Of a stretch of DNA of 64,000 nucleotides, positions 16,943-26,241 are shown in pieces (position 1 is the first letter of the stretch; every line of letters starts with the position of its first letter). Origin of the DNA: Acidovorax sp. (lineage in GTDB: Bacteria; Pseudomonadota; Gammaproteobacteria; Burkholderiales; Burkholderiaceae_C). The notes beneath the pieces are model-generated. The model saw nothing but the letters and a program-made list of their open reading frames with translations, ran no database searches and was not told where the DNA came from. Where the stretch lies: contig NZ_JAJTBB010000020.1 of the NCBI RefSeq assembly GCF_021287135.1, forward strand, positions 89,765-153,764, written 5' to 3'. The position numbers were made by a program, and so were the translations under genes.

Positions 16943-18370
16943 TCAGCCGGGGCCGCGGCGGGCCTGCGCACAGCCTGCGGGCACCGCGCCGATCGGCAGC
17001 ACCAGCCGCGCCCGCAACCCCTGCCCGGGCGCACTGTGCAGCTCCAGCCGCCCGCCGTGGCTGCGCGCCACGCGGTCGGCAATGGCCAGGCCCAGGCCGG
17101 CGCCGGGTCGGCCGCTGCGGGCCGCCTCGCCCCGGGCGAAGGGCTGCCGCACGCGCTCCAGCTCGGCGGCGGGCAGGCCCGGGCCGTGGTCTTGTACCTC
17201 GATCCAGACGTCACCCGCCGTGCGGCCCGTGCGCAGCACCACGGGCGCTGCGCCGTGGCGCCAGGCGTTCTCCACCAGGTTGTCCACCGCGCGGCGCAGG
17301 GCCTGGGCCTGCACGGGCGCAGGGGGCGGCGCACCCAGTTCCAGCGTCACGCTGCGGCCATGGTCGGCCTGCGCCTGGGCAATGGCCTGGGCCAGGTCGT
17401 TGAGCGCCGCGGGCTGCGCGGGCTCGGCCTCCTGCATGCGGGCAAAGTGCAGGAACTGGCCGAGGATGGCGTCCATCTCGTCCAGGCTGCGCACCATGCG
17501 CGTGGCCAGATCGGGTTCGATCTGCGGGCCGGCAATCTCCACCGAGAGGCGCAGCTTCGTCAGCGGGGTGCGCAGGTCGTGCGACACGCCGGCCAGCATC
17601 AGCGCCCGCTCCTGGTCGGCCTGGGCCAGGCTGTGCGCCATGTGGTTGACGCTGCGGGCCACGGTGGCGATCTCGGTGGGGCCGTCCTCGGGCAGCGGCT
17701 CGTGCGGCTGGCCCCGGGCCAGGCGCTGCGCGGCCTGCACCACGCGCTGCAGCGGCTGGTTGAGGTGGCGCTGCAGCCACCACGCCCCCGCCAGCGCCAG
17801 CGCCATGCTGGCCAGTGTGGCCAGCAGCCAGGCGCCCGTGAACTCGCGCGTGGGGAACACGCTGGGCAGGTTGAGCCAGTAGGTTTCCGGCCCTTGCGCT
17901 CCCTCATGCACCACACGCAGCGACAGCACGCCGCTGCGGTCGCGCCGCCAGACCGGCTCGGCCGACGCAGCCGTGCGCGCGCCCTGTGCAGCATCCAGCT
18001 GCTGCGTGACCGCGCGCACAAACTGCCGCTCCATGGGCGAGAGCACGGCGCGCCAACTGCCGGGAGCCGCCGCCCGGGCGTGCGCCTGCGTCTGCGCGGC
18101 CTGGTCGTTGAAGGCTTGCACAAACGCCTGCCGCTGCGGCGGCGGCAGCGTCTGCAAGCCGGCGCGAATGGCGGCCACATTGCGTGCCACGCCATCGGCC
18201 ACCAGCGCCACGCGGGGCTTGAAGATCATCTGCCGCACCAGCACCGCCGCGCACAGTTGCCCCAGCACGATGAGCACGGCCATGAGCAGCAGGTTGCGGC
18301 CCAGCAGGCTGCGGGGCCACCGGCCCCTTGGCCCGGGCGCTGGTGTCTGCAGAAATGCGGGTTCAGTCAT
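16943..18370 (-). CDS. sensor histidine kinase, EnvZ-type
   Basis: Encodes 475 residues. Two membrane segments (about 24-45 and 180-200) flank a periplasmic sensor of about 130 residues. HAMP follows, then the H-box AGVSHDLRTPLTKLRLSVE with the phosphorylated His, the N-box VDNLVENAWRHG, G1 DHGPGLP and G2 GAGLGLAIADRVARSHGG. It should autophosphorylate and pass phosphate to the response regulator whose stop codon it overlaps by 4 bp. The sequence most resembles EnvZ/RisS-type kinases. The signal is unknown. The start at MTEPAFLQTP overlaps the regulator stop. Confidence 0.94.
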   Translation of the reverse strand: MTEPAFLQTPAPGPRGRWPRSLLGRNLLLMAVLIVLGQLCAAVLVRQMIFKPRVALVADGVARNVAAIRAGLQTLPPPQRQAFVQAFNDQAAQTQAHARAAAPGSWRAVLSPMERQFVRAVTQQLDAAQGARTAASAEPVWRRDRSGVLSLRVVHEGAQGPETYWLNLPSVFPTREFTGAWLLATLASMALALAGAWWLQRHLNQPLQRVVQAAQRLARGQPHEPLPEDGPTEIATVARSVNHMAHSLAQADQERALMLAGVSHDLRTPLTKLRLSVEIAGPQIEPDLATRMVRSLDEMDAILGQFLHFARMQEAEPAQPAALNDLAQAIAQAQADHGRSVTLELGAPPPAPVQAQALRRAVDNLVENAWRHGAAPVVLRTGRTAGDVWIEVQDHGPGLPAAELERVRQPFARGEAARSGRPGAGLGLAIADRVARSHGGRLELHSAPGQGLRARLVLPIGAVPAGCAQARRGPG

Positions 18371-19110
18371 GGCCGGCCCCCGCTGGCAGGCGCGGCGCCG
18401 TCGGGCACAAACACATAGCCCACGCCCCACACCGTGCGGATGTGGCGCGGCTGGGCCGGGTCGGCCTCGATGAGCTTGCGCAGCCGCATGACCTGCACGT
18501 CGATGCTGCGGTCCGTGGCCGTGTGGTCGGGGCCGTAGGCCAGGGCCATGAGCCGGTCGCGGCCCAGCGGGCGCTGCGGGTTTTGCGCCAGCGCCAGCAG
18601 CAGGGCGAACTCGCCGGTGGTCAGGGGCACGTCCTCGCCCGCCCTTTCCAGCCGCCGTTGCGCAGGCAGCAGCACGAAGTCGCCAAATGCCAGCCGCTCC
18701 TGCACGCCCTGCGGCCCGGCGTGTGCGCCCAGCAGGCGCTGGCGGCGCACCATGGCCTGGATGCGGGCCAGCAGCTCGCGCGGGTTGAAGGGCTTGGGCA
18801 GGTAGTCGTCCGCGCCCATCTCCAGGCCCACGATGCGGTCCACCGGGTCGCCGCGGGCGGTGAGCATCAGGATGGGAATGGTCTCGCCCTGCGCCCGCAG
18901 GCGGCGGCAGATGGACAGGCCGTCCTCGCCCGGCATCATCACGTCGAGCACCAGCACGTCAAAGCGCTCGCGCGCGAGCAGCACATCCAGGGGCCCCGCG
19001 CCCTCCACCGTGCGCACGGTGTAGCCCTGGTCGCTCAGATAGCGCTGCAGCAGGGCGCGCAGGTCGGGCTCGTCATCGGCGACCAGGATCTTGGCCAGGG
19101 TGTCGGTCAT
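18367..19110 (-). CDS. OmpR-family response regulator
   Basis: Encodes 247 residues. Receiver domain with ILVADDEPDLRALLQRYL, phospho-acceptor Asp in LVLDVMMPGEDGLS, and K in YLPKPFNPRELLARI; then an OmpR/PhoB winged helix with SIDVQVMRLRKLIEADP and IRTVWGVGYVFVP. It is first in the operon with the kinase. The start MTDTLAKILVADDE was chosen over a Cys-rich upstream extension that lacks family similarity and would run into the operator. The paired operator-like repeats at 19173-19219 just upstream suggest autoregulation and control of the divergent secreted protein gene. Confidence 0.95.
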   Translation of the reverse strand: MTDTLAKILVADDEPDLRALLQRYLSDQGYTVRTVEGAGPLDVLLARERFDVLVLDVMMPGEDGLSICRRLRAQGETIPILMLTARGDPVDRIVGLEMGADDYLPKPFNPRELLARIQAMVRRQRLLGAHAGPQGVQERLAFGDFVLLPAQRRLERAGEDVPLTTGEFALLLALAQNPQRPLGRDRLMALAYGPDHTATDRSIDVQVMRLRKLIEADPAQPRHIRTVWGVGYVFVPDGAAPASGGRP

Positions 19111-19172
19111 GGGCGGGTACTCAGGGCAATGCTGGCAATGGTAGGCGCTGCCGAGGGGGACGCAGCCGCAGG

Positions 19173-19219
19173 CATGACAAGCCATGACACAGCGGCTGGC
19201 GTTTGTCATGGTTTGTCAT
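19173..19219. promoter_or_regulatory. four-half-site operator between regulator and divergent secreted-protein gene
   Basis: CATGACAAGCCATGACA (19173-19189) and TGTCATGGTTTGTCAT (19204-19219) are inverse complements but for one base. Each arm is itself a direct repeat of TGTCAT with a 10-bp period. Direct repeats spaced by one helical turn are how OmpR/PhoB-type regulators bind DNA, so this is a strong candidate for the site of the adjacent response regulator, arranged to serve both directions. Confidence 0.7.
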
Positions 19220-19314
19220 ACACCGGCGGATTTCAGCCATCACTGGCTCACACCTGGCGGGCAAAGTCCTTCCATGCCCCACATCCCGAGGCACCCTCCC
19301 AGGAGTTCATTGCC

Positions 19315-19869
19315 ATGCCTATGCTGCCCCGTTCTGCCGTGCTTCTTTCCGCGATCGCCACCCTGGGGCTCAGCGCCGGGTTGGCGCTGGCCGCGCCCGC
19401 CGAGGCCCAGGCCCGTACCCGCCACCGCGTGGAGCACCACGCCGATGGCAGCATGGCCTCTCACACCGGCGTGGCCCGCAGCGGCCCGAACGGCACCGTG
19501 CTGCGCGGCCGCACGGCCACCGCTGATGGCCAAGGCAACGCCAGCGTGACGAGCCGGGGCGCTGCCGTGGGCACGCAGGGCGGGGTGGCCGTGCGCCAGG
19601 GCAGCACCACGCGCAACGCCGACGGCAGCGCCAGCCACAGCGGCAGCCTGTCGGCCCGGAATGCCCAGGGCAGCCTGCAAAGCAGCGGCGGCGCCACGCG
19701 CAATGCCGACGGCACCGTGACGCAAGCGCGCACCTCCACCGCCACCAGCGCGGCCACCGGCAACAGCGTGCAGACGCAAAGCAGCTACAGCCAGGACAGC
19801 GGCCTGAGCCGCAGCGCCACCTGCTACGACGCCAGCGGCGCGGCCATGGCCTGCCCCACGCGGCCTTGA
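19315..19869 (+). CDS. secreted low-complexity repeat protein
   Basis: Encodes 184 residues. A signal peptide (AVLLSAIATLGLSAGLALAAPAEAQA) is followed by a Ser/Gly/Thr/Ala/Asn-rich mature protein with loosely repeated units beginning HADGSMAS, NADGSASHSG and NADGTVTQAR. Two cysteines lie only at the very end (CYDASGAAMACP) and may form a disulfide. It resembles no enzyme family I know and could be a fibrous or surface-coating protein. The start has AGGAG 9 bp upstream. It is divergent from the OmpR/EnvZ-type operon and shares the operator region, so it is a likely target. Confidence 0.7.
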   Translation: MPMLPRSAVLLSAIATLGLSAGLALAAPAEAQARTRHRVEHHADGSMASHTGVARSGPNGTVLRGRTATADGQGNASVTSRGAAVGTQGGVAVRQGSTTRNADGSASHSGSLSARNAQGSLQSSGGATRNADGTVTQARTSTATSAATGNSVQTQSSYSQDSGLSRSATCYDASGAAMACPTRP

Positions 19870-19908
19870 TTTCGTTGCCGGTGCCTGGCCTTTCTGCGCT
19901 AGAAATAT

Positions 19909-19968
19909 CCGTTCGGGCTGAGCCTGCCTGCGCCTTGCGCGGCGCATCGACAGGCTCAGCGTGAACGG
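19909..19968. repeat. dispersed inverted repeat of the CCGTTCGGGCTGAGCC type
   Basis: CCGTTCGGGCTGAGCCTG (19909-19926) pairs with CAGGCTCAGCGTGAACGG (19951-19968) apart from a few mismatches, separated by about 24 bp. This motif is a widely scattered intergenic repeat in beta- and gammaproteobacteria. Here it may serve as terminator for the secreted repeat protein gene. Confidence 0.7.
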
Positions 19969-20044
19969 TTGGGTTAGAGCCGCCCTTCTCCATCGTCCCT
20001 TCTCATTCCCGCCCTCCACCTTTTACCCTGACAGGAGCTTTGCC

Positions 20045-21019
20045 ATGTCCCTGCGCCATCTGCTCATCGTCACCGCCCTGGCTGTCGCCAGCCTCGGCAC
20101 CGCCAGCGCGCAAGCCCAGGCCCCCGCACAAAACGGGGGCCGTCTGCGCGCCCTCATCGCGCAAAGGCAGGCCGCTGCCGCCCCGGCTGCCCTGCCCGCA
20201 GGCGTGCAGCGCATTGCCGACGTGCCCTACGGCGCGGACCCGGCGCAGCGCATGGATGTGTACGTGCCCACCAGCCCCACGGGCGCAGGCGCCACCAGCC
20301 TGGTGGCCAGCGCGGTGCGCGCGCCGGTGATCTTCATGGTGCATGGCGGCGGCTGGCGCTATGGCGACAAGGCCATGGGCCGTGTGGTGCAGGAGAAGGT
20401 GAGCCGCTGGGTGCCCAAGGGCTTCATCCTCATCTCCATCAACTACCGCATGCTGCCCGACACGCCGGTGGCCGTGCAAGAGCGCGACGTGCAGGCCGCC
20501 CTCATGGCCGCGCAGCAGCGCGCGGGCACCTGGGGCGGGGATCCGAGCCGCTTCATCCTCATGGGCCACTCGGCGGGCGCCCACCTGGTGGCCCTGCTCA
20601 ACGCCCGGGCGCCGCAGGCTCTGCGCGAAGGGGCCTGGCCCTGGCTGGGCACGGTGTCGCTGGACAGCGCGGTGATGAACGTGCCCGCCTACATGCGCGC
20701 GCCGCACCTGCCGCTGTACGACGACGCCTTCGGCAGCGACCCCGCCTACTGGGTGGCGCTGTCGCCCTTCCACCAGTGGACGGTGGGCGCGCCGCCGGTG
20801 CAGTTGGTGTGCTCCACCGAACGGGCGGACCAGCCCTGTTCCCAGGCCGACGCCCTGGCCCGCCACGTGCGCAACCAGGGTGGCCGGGCCGAGGTGCTGC
20901 CGCAGGACCTGAACCACGGCGAGATCAACGCCACGCTGGGCCTGGAGAGCGACTACACGCGGGCGGTGGAAGCCTTCATGGGGTCGCTGGACCTGGAAGT
21001 GGCACGCCGCCTGCAATGA
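20045..21019 (+). CDS. secreted alpha/beta hydrolase (carboxylesterase, HSL-like)
   Basis: Encodes 324 residues with a signal peptide (cleavage near ASAQAQA). Oxyanion motif HGGGW (VIFMVHGGGWRYGDKA), nucleophile elbow GHSAGAH, and a C-terminal catalytic His in LNHGEIN. This is the layout of the hormone-sensitive-lipase-like esterases, and cysteine pair CSTERADQPC may form a disulfide in the periplasm. It probably hydrolyses short-chain esters. The ribosome site AGGAGC is 9 bp before the ATG. Substrate unknown. It lies downstream of the secreted repeat protein, with the palindromic repeat between them. Confidence 0.88.
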   Translation: MSLRHLLIVTALAVASLGTASAQAQAPAQNGGRLRALIAQRQAAAAPAALPAGVQRIADVPYGADPAQRMDVYVPTSPTGAGATSLVASAVRAPVIFMVHGGGWRYGDKAMGRVVQEKVSRWVPKGFILISINYRMLPDTPVAVQERDVQAALMAAQQRAGTWGGDPSRFILMGHSAGAHLVALLNARAPQALREGAWPWLGTVSLDSAVMNVPAYMRAPHLPLYDDAFGSDPAYWVALSPFHQWTVGAPPVQLVCSTERADQPCSQADALARHVRNQGGRAEVLPQDLNHGEINATLGLESDYTRAVEAFMGSLDLEVARRLQ

Positions 21020-21031
21020 TGCGAGGGTGCA

Positions 21032-21102
21032 ATCTGCTCTGATTTTTATAGCAGCTAGCGCTTTGCTGATAAGCGCTAGCGGCCATTTTCATTCAGATTT
21101 TT
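21032..21102. repeat. dispersed ~65-bp palindromic repeat, copy 2 of 6
   Basis: Contains TTTTTATAGCAGCTAGCGCTT, hairpin AGCTAGCGCTT-N6-AAGCGCTAGC and the end CCATTTTCATTCAGATTTTT. It lies between the convergent hydrolase and uvrA genes and reaches into the last codons of uvrA: the stop and the final KSE are read from it. Confidence 0.8.
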
Positions 21103-24100
21103 CCCGCAGGTAAGGCGCCAGATAGCGCCCCGTATGGCTCGCCGGGTTGGCCGCCAGGTCCTCGGGCGTGCCCACGCCCACCACGGTGCCGCCGCCCGCG
21201 CCGCCCTCGGGGCCCATGTCGATGAGCCAGTCGGCGGTTTTGATCACGTCGAGGTTGTGCTCGATGATGACGATGGTGTTGCCCGCGTCGCGCAGCTGGT
21301 GCAGCACCTTGAGCAGCAGGTCGATGTCGGCAAAGTGCAGGCCGGTGGTGGGCTCGTCCAGGATGTAGAGCGTGCGGCCGGTGTCGCGTTTGCTCAGCTC
21401 CTGCGCCAGCTTCACGCGCTGCGCCTCGCCGCCCGACAGCGTGGTGGCCGCCTGGCCCAGGCGGATGTAGGAGAGGCCCACGTCCAGCAATGTCTGCAGC
21501 TTGCGCGCGATGGTCGGCACGTCCTTGAAGAAAGCCGCCGCGTCCTCCACCGTCAGCTCCAGGATCTGCGCGATGTTCTTGCCCTTCCACAGCACTTCCA
21601 GCGTCTCGCGGTTGTAGCGCTGGCCGTGGCACACGTCGCAGGGCACGTACACGTCGGGCAGGAAGTGCATCTCCACCTTCACCACGCCGTCGCCCTGGCA
21701 GGCCTCGCAGCGGCCGCCGGCCACGTTGAAGCTGAAGCGGCCGGGGCCGTAGCCGCGTTCCTTGGCGGTGTTGACCTCGGCCATCAGCTCGCGGATGGGG
21801 GTGAACAGGCCCGTGTAGGTGGCCGGGTTGCTGCGCGGCGTGCGGCCGATGGGGCTCTGGTCGACGTTGATGACCTTGTCGAAGTACTCGATGCCTACGA
21901 TCTCCTCGTGGGGCGCGGGCTCCTCGTGGGCGCGGTAGATCTGGCGCGCCACGGCGGCATACAGCGTGTCGTTGACCAGCGTGCTCTTGCCCGAGCCCGA
22001 CACACCCGTCACGCAGGTGAGCAGCCCCACCGGGAAGTCCACGCTCACGTCCTTGAGGTTGTTGCCCGTGGCGCCCACCACGCGCAGCGCCTGCACGGCG
22101 CCCTGGCGGGCGTGGTGCTCGGCCATGCGCTCGGCCCGGCGCTTGCTCGCCTCGGTCTGCGGGAAGCGCGACTTGCCCTTGGGCGGCGCAGGCGGCGGCG
22201 CGGGCTGGTCCAGCACCGGCAGCCAGGGCGTGCGGCGCTTGGGCACGGGAATCGACAGCGTGCCGGACAGGTACTTGCCCGTCAGCGATTCAGGGTGGCT
22301 GCGCACCGCGTCGTACGTGCCCTGCGCCATCACGCGGCCGCCGTGCACGCCCGCGCCCGGGCCCATGTCGATCACATGGTCGGCGGCTCGCATCATGTCC
22401 TCGTCGTGCTCCACCACAATCACGCTGTTGCCGATGTCGCGCAGGTGCTGCAGCGTGGCGATCAGCCGGTCGTTGTCGCGCTGGTGCAGGCCGATGCTGG
22501 GCTCGTCCAGCACATACATCACGCCCGTGAGGCCCGAGCCGATCTGCGACGCCAGGCGGATGCGCTGCGCCTCGCCGCCCGAGAGCGTCTCGGCGCTGCG
22601 GTCCAGGCTCAGGTAGTTCAGGCCCACGTCGTTCAGGAACTGCAGCCGCGTGGTGATCTCGCGCACCACCTTGTCGGCGATCTCGGCCTTGGCGCCCGTG
22701 AGCTGCAGCTGCTGGAACCAGGCGTGCGCGCTGGCCAGGGTGTCGTGGCTCACCTCGAAGATCGCGCGGGCCTGCGCGCCCTCGCCCACCTTCACATGCC
22801 GGGCCTCGCGGCGCAGGCGCGTGCCATGGCATTCGGGGCAGGGCTGGCTGCTGCGAAAGCGGGCCAGGTCCTCGCGCACCACCACCGAATCCGTCTCGCG
22901 GTAGCGCCGTGCCATGTTGGGCAGGATGCCTTCGAACGGGTGCTTCTTGCTGTACACCTTGCCCTTGTTGGGGCCGCTGTCCAGGATGTAGCTGAACGCG
23001 ATCTCCTCCTCGCCCGATCCGTGCAGCACCACCTGCTGCACCTTGGCCGGCAGCGATTCGAACGGCGCTTCCACGTCAAAGCCGTAGTGGGCGGCCAGGC
23101 TCTCCAGCATCGCAAAGTAATAGCCATTGCGGCGGTCCCAGCCCTTGATGGCGCCGCTGGCCAGGCTGAGCGTGGGGAAGGCCACCACGCGCGCCGCATC
23201 GAACACCTCGCGCTGGCCGATGCCGTCGCATGCCGGGCACGCGCCCATGGGCGAGTTGAACGAGAACAGGCGCGGCTCCAGCTCGGCCAGCGAGTAGCTG
23301 CACACCGGACAGGCGAACTTGCTGGAAAACAGGTGCTCCTGGCCCGAATCCATCTCCAGCGCCAGCACGCGGCCGTTGCCCTCGGCGCCGCCCACGCGCA
23401 GCACCGCCTCGATGCTCTCGGCCAGGCGCTGCTGCATGTCAGCGCGCACCTTGAGGCGGTCGATCACCACGTCGATGTTGTGCTTCTCGGTCTTCTTGAG
23501 CGCCGGCAGGCTCTCGTGCTCGACGATCTGACCATCCACCCGGAAGCGGACGTAACCCAGCGCCTGCATCTGCGCAAAGAGCTCGGTGAACTCGCCCTTC
23601 TTCTCGCGCGCCACGGGCGCCAGCAGCATGAGCCTGGTGTCCTCGGGCAGTGCCAGCACGGCATCCACCATCTGGCTCACCGTTTGCGCGGCCAGCGGCA
23701 GGCCGTGGTCGGGGCAGTACGGCGTGCCGGCGCGGGCGTACAAGAGGCGCAGGTAGTCGTGGATCTCGGTCACCGTGCCCACGGTGGAGCGCGGGTTGTG
23801 GCTGGTGGCCTTCTGCTCGATGCTGATGGCGGGCGACAGGCCCTCGATCAGGTCCACATCGGGCTTGTCCAGCCGCCCCAGGAACTGCCGCGCATAGGCC
23901 GACAGGCTCTCCACGTAGCGCCGCTGCCCCTCGGCATACAGCGTGTCGAACGCCAGGCTCGACTTGCCCGAGCCCGACAGCCCGGTGATCACCACCAGCT
24001 GGTTGCGCGGAATGTCCAGGTCAATGTTCTTGAGGTTGTGCGTGCGCGCCCCCCGGATGCTGATGCGCTGCTCGCGCAGGGCGCGGGCCAGGTACAGGCC

Positions 24101-24172
24101 GTCATCGGGAGCGGCATCGGAAGCGGGGGCGGAGACGGGCATGGGCGCGGCGGAAAAGGGCGAACCCTCCAT
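21089..24172 (-). CDS. uvrA: excinuclease ABC subunit A
   Basis: Encodes about 1027 residues. UvrA is the damage-recognition ATPase of nucleotide excision repair. Two ABC modules are complete: Walker [17 protein letters not shown] and [15 protein letters not shown], signatures [14 protein letters not shown] and [14 protein letters not shown]. Zinc modules are visible ([13 protein letters not shown]...[18 protein letters not shown]...CDVCHGQ). A Pro-rich linker ([15 protein letters not shown]) sits in the middle, as in other Burkholderiales. The start is uncertain (24172 MEGSPFS or 24142 MPVSAPA; neither has a strong ribosome site). The last three codons fall in a dispersed repeat. Confidence 0.97.
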   Translation of the reverse strand: MEGSPFSAAPMPVSAPASDAAPDDGLYLARALREQRISIRGARTHNLKNIDLDIPRNQLVVITGLSGSGKSSLAFDTLYAEGQRRYVESLSAYARQFLGRLDKPDVDLIEGLSPAISIEQKATSHNPRSTVGTVTEIHDYLRLLYARAGTPYCPDHGLPLAAQTVSQMVDAVLALPEDTRLMLLAPVAREKKGEFTELFAQMQALGYVRFRVDGQIVEHESLPALKKTEKHNIDVVIDRLKVRADMQQRLAESIEAVLRVGGAEGNGRVLALEMDSGQEHLFSSKFACPVCSYSLAELEPRLFSFNSPMGACPACDGIGQREVFDAARVVAFPTLSLASGAIKGWDRRNGYYFAMLESLAAHYGFDVEAPFESLPAKVQQVVLHGSGEEEIAFSYILDSGPNKGKVYSKKHPFEGILPNMARRYRETDSVVVREDLARFRSSQPCPECHGTRLRREARHVKVGEGAQARAIFEVSHDTLASAHAWFQQLQLTGAKAEIADKVVREITTRLQFLNDVGLNYLSLDRSAETLSGGEAQRIRLASQIGSGLTGVMYVLDEPSIGLHQRDNDRLIATLQHLRDIGNSVIVVEHDEDMMRAADHVIDMGPGAGVHGGRVMAQGTYDAVRSHPESLTGKYLSGTLSIPVPKRRTPWLPVLDQPAPPPAPPKGKSRFPQTEASKRRAERMAEHHARQGAVQALRVVGATGNNLKDVSVDFPVGLLTCVTGVSGSGKSTLVNDTLYAAVARQIYRAHEEPAPHEEIVGIEYFDKVINVDQSPIGRTPRSNPATYTGLFTPIRELMAEVNTAKERGYGPGRFSFNVAGGRCEACQGDGVVKVEMHFLPDVYVPCDVCHGQRYNRETLEVLWKGKNIAQILELTVEDAAAFFKDVPTIARKLQTLLDVGLSYIRLGQAATTLSGGEAQRVKLAQELSKRDTGRTLYILDEPTTGLHFADIDLLLKVLHQLRDAGNTIVIIEHNLDVIKTADWLIDMGPEGGAGGGTVVGVGTPEDLAANPASHTGRYLAPYLREKSE

Positions 24173-24344
24173 GATAGGGGCGCGGCCCCATGCCAGGGCC
24201 TCCGTTACAACCGCCGCGGCGCCAGGGCGACGCCGGGAAAGCACTTTTGGCATTTTTCAACGGTTGTGCCTATACTCATTTTTAATAATTTTTCACAATC
24301 TAAGCCTGGCGAAGAGTCCGAGGACGCTGGGCCGATCCACCCGT

Positions 24345-25175
24345 ATGAGCATTTCGCCGCCCAGCGAATCCAGCCCCCGGATGGCGCCCAGCCGCCTGGC
24401 CCTGCGGCCCATCCGACCTGAAGACGAAGCCACGCTGCTGGCCATCTTTGCCTCCACGCGCGAAGAGGAGCGCCGCATGCTGGGCTGGCCCGACGCGGCC
24501 TGGGACGCGTTCGTGCGCCAGCAGTTCTCCTTCCAGCACACGCAGTACCAGTCCGCCTACGCCCATCCTTCGTTCCTGCTGGTGCTGTGCGACGGCGAAG
24601 TGGCCGGGCGGCTCTACCTGGACCGCGCCCCGCGCGAGACCCGGGTGGTGGACATCGCGCTCTTGCCGGCCTGGCGGCGCCAGGGCATCGGCCGGCTGCT
24701 GATGGAATCGCTGGCCGTGGAGTCCGACGGCAACGGCATCCCGCTCACCCTGCATGTCGAGAGGAACAACCCGATCCTCGGGTACTACGAACGCCTGGGA
24801 TTCCAGGTGGAGGCCGACAAGGACGTCTACCTGTACCTGCGGCGCCCCAGCGCGCTGGGCGAACTCCCTGCGCTGCAGGCCTTCGAGCCCTGCGTGGGGA
24901 CCGATTTCCTCTTGCAGCGGCCGGGGGGCGAGGCGGCCGTGCCACTGCGGCTGGCGGATGTCGCCATCCGGCAGCGGCCAGGCACCCACAGCGGCTCGCT
25001 GACCTTCACGGGCCCGGACTTTGGCCGGCCGGCGCACGACACCTACGTGCTGGTGCACCCCCAGCTGGGGCGGTTTCCGTTGTTCCTCGGCCCCGTCATG
25101 GGCGGCGCGGCGGGGGAGCTTTTGTACCAGGCGGTCATCACCCGCACGGTTCCATCGCCCGAGGAGGACCCCTGA
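24345..25175 (+). CDS. GNAT acetyltransferase fused to a DUF6916-like C-terminal domain
   Basis: Encodes 276 residues. Residues about 15-165 are a GNAT domain (RLALRPIRPEDEATL; acetyl-CoA loop LLPAWRRQGIGRLLMES; YYERLGFQVEAD). The remaining 110 residues (ALQAFEPCVGTDFLLQRP through LLYQAVITR) are a separate beta-rich domain resembling the DUF6916 domains found beside MdpB/tail-collar genes. The stop is 1 bp before the first collar gene, so they form an operon. The acetylation target is unknown; in context it could be a collar or surface protein. The start MSISPPSES was chosen since upstream sequence belongs to the uvrA promoter region. Confidence 0.8.
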   Translation: MSISPPSESSPRMAPSRLALRPIRPEDEATLLAIFASTREEERRMLGWPDAAWDAFVRQQFSFQHTQYQSAYAHPSFLLVLCDGEVAGRLYLDRAPRETRVVDIALLPAWRRQGIGRLLMESLAVESDGNGIPLTLHVERNNPILGYYERLGFQVEADKDVYLYLRRPSALGELPALQAFEPCVGTDFLLQRPGGEAAVPLRLADVAIRQRPGTHSGSLTFTGPDFGRPAHDTYVLVHPQLGRFPLFLGPVMGGAAGELLYQAVITRTVPSPEEDP

Positions 25176-25176
25176 C

Positions 25177-25695
25177 ATGAGCGAGGCATTCATTGGCGAA
25201 ATTCGCCTCTTTGCCGGCAATTTCGCGCCGCAACACTGGTCGTTCTGCGATGGCAGCTTGCTGCCCATTGCGGAGTATGACGCCGCCTATGCGCTGCTGG
25301 GGACCACGTACGGCGGGGATGGGGTCACGACCTTCGCCGTCCCGGACCTGCGGGGGCGGCTGCCGATCGGCGTGGGGCAGGGGCCGGGCCTGAGCCTGCG
25401 CGTCCTGGGGGAGCAAGTGGGGGTGGAGCAGGTCACCCTGCTGGCCAACAACGCCCCGGCCCACACGCACGCCCTGGCCGCGGGCGCCGCTGCCAGCAAC
25501 GTGAACCCCGCGGGCCTGGCGCCTGCCGCCGTGACCGGCTTCAACCTGTATGCCGCAAGCACCACCGCGCCGCAGGCCCTCGCGGGCAGCACGGTTGACG
25601 TGGCGGGCGGGGGAATGCCGCACAACAACGTGATGCCTTCGATGCCGCTGAGCTTCATCGTTTGCCTCAACGGCATCTTCCCCAGCCGCAACTGA
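25177..25695 (+). CDS. phage tail collar / MdpB-family protein 1
   Basis: Encodes 172 residues. Begins EAFIGEIRLFAGNFAPQHWSFCDGSLLPI, the hallmark of MdpB-type tail-collar proteins, then YALLGTTYGGDGVTTFAVPDLRGRLPIG, the collar domain. The HTHAL motif and C-terminal PHNNVMPSMPLSFIVCLNGIFP complete the family pattern. Such proteins resemble the receptor-binding tip of phage tail fibres but occur in bacterial operons without other phage genes. First of three tandem paralogues spaced 15 bp apart; no signal peptide. Confidence 0.9.
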   Translation: MSEAFIGEIRLFAGNFAPQHWSFCDGSLLPIAEYDAAYALLGTTYGGDGVTTFAVPDLRGRLPIGVGQGPGLSLRVLGEQVGVEQVTLLANNAPAHTHALAAGAAASNVNPAGLAPAAVTGFNLYAASTTAPQALAGSTVDVAGGGMPHNNVMPSMPLSFIVCLNGIFPSRN

Positions 25696-25710
25696 AGAAA
25701 GGAACACGTC

Positions 25711-26226
25711 ATGGACCCCTTCATTGGCGAAATCCGCGCCTTCGCGTTCGGCATGATCCCCAAGGGCTGGGCGGTGTGCAACGGAAGCCTGCTGGCCATT
25801 GCGCAGAACCAGCCCCTGTTCTCCCTGCTGGGAACGCGCTATGGCGGCAACGGGCAGACCACGTTCGCGCTGCCCGATCTGCGCGGGCGCACACCCGTCG
25901 GGTACGGGCAGACCCAGAGCGGCGGTCTGCCGCTCGGCACCAACGGCGGGTCCGAGACCGTGGCGCTGACCACCGCGCAAGTGCCATCACACAGCCATGC
26001 GCTGCGCGGCACCACCGGCCTGGCAACCACCAACAATCCCGCGAATGGGGTGCTGGCGCAGACGGCCAACGCCGCCTCCGCCGCGTATGCGGCACCGGGC
26101 TCCGCCACGCTGGCCGCGGCGGCCGTTGCCTCCAGCGGCGCGGGGCTGGCACACGAGAACATGCAGCCTTCGCTGGTGGTGAATTGGTGTATCGCCATCA
26201 ACGGCATCTTCCCGTCCCGCAACTGA
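25711..26226 (+). CDS. phage tail collar / MdpB-family protein 2
   Basis: Encodes 171 residues. Same plan as its neighbours: DPFIGEIRAFAFGMIPKGWAVCNGSLLAI, LFSLLGTRYGGNGQTTFALPDLRGRTPVG, VPSHSHAL, then HENMQPSLVVNWCIAINGIFPSRN. It starts 15 bp after the first collar gene with AGAAAGGAACA as ribosome site. Its last residues are nearly the same as in protein 1 (GIFPSRN), while the central 60 residues, Ala-rich, differ strongly. The variable centre and constant ends suggest a shared fold with different binding surfaces. Confidence 0.9.
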   Translation: MDPFIGEIRAFAFGMIPKGWAVCNGSLLAIAQNQPLFSLLGTRYGGNGQTTFALPDLRGRTPVGYGQTQSGGLPLGTNGGSETVALTTAQVPSHSHALRGTTGLATTNNPANGVLAQTANAASAAYAAPGSATLAAAAVASSGAGLAHENMQPSLVVNWCIAINGIFPSRN

Positions 26227-26241
26227 GCCAGGAGGCCCCCC

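Noticed and set aside
19110-19209. An N-terminally extended response regulator starting at 19209 with a Cys-rich leader
   Set aside because: The extension (CHACGC..., CQHC) lacks any receiver similarity and overlaps the operator; the canonical start at 19110 fits the family.
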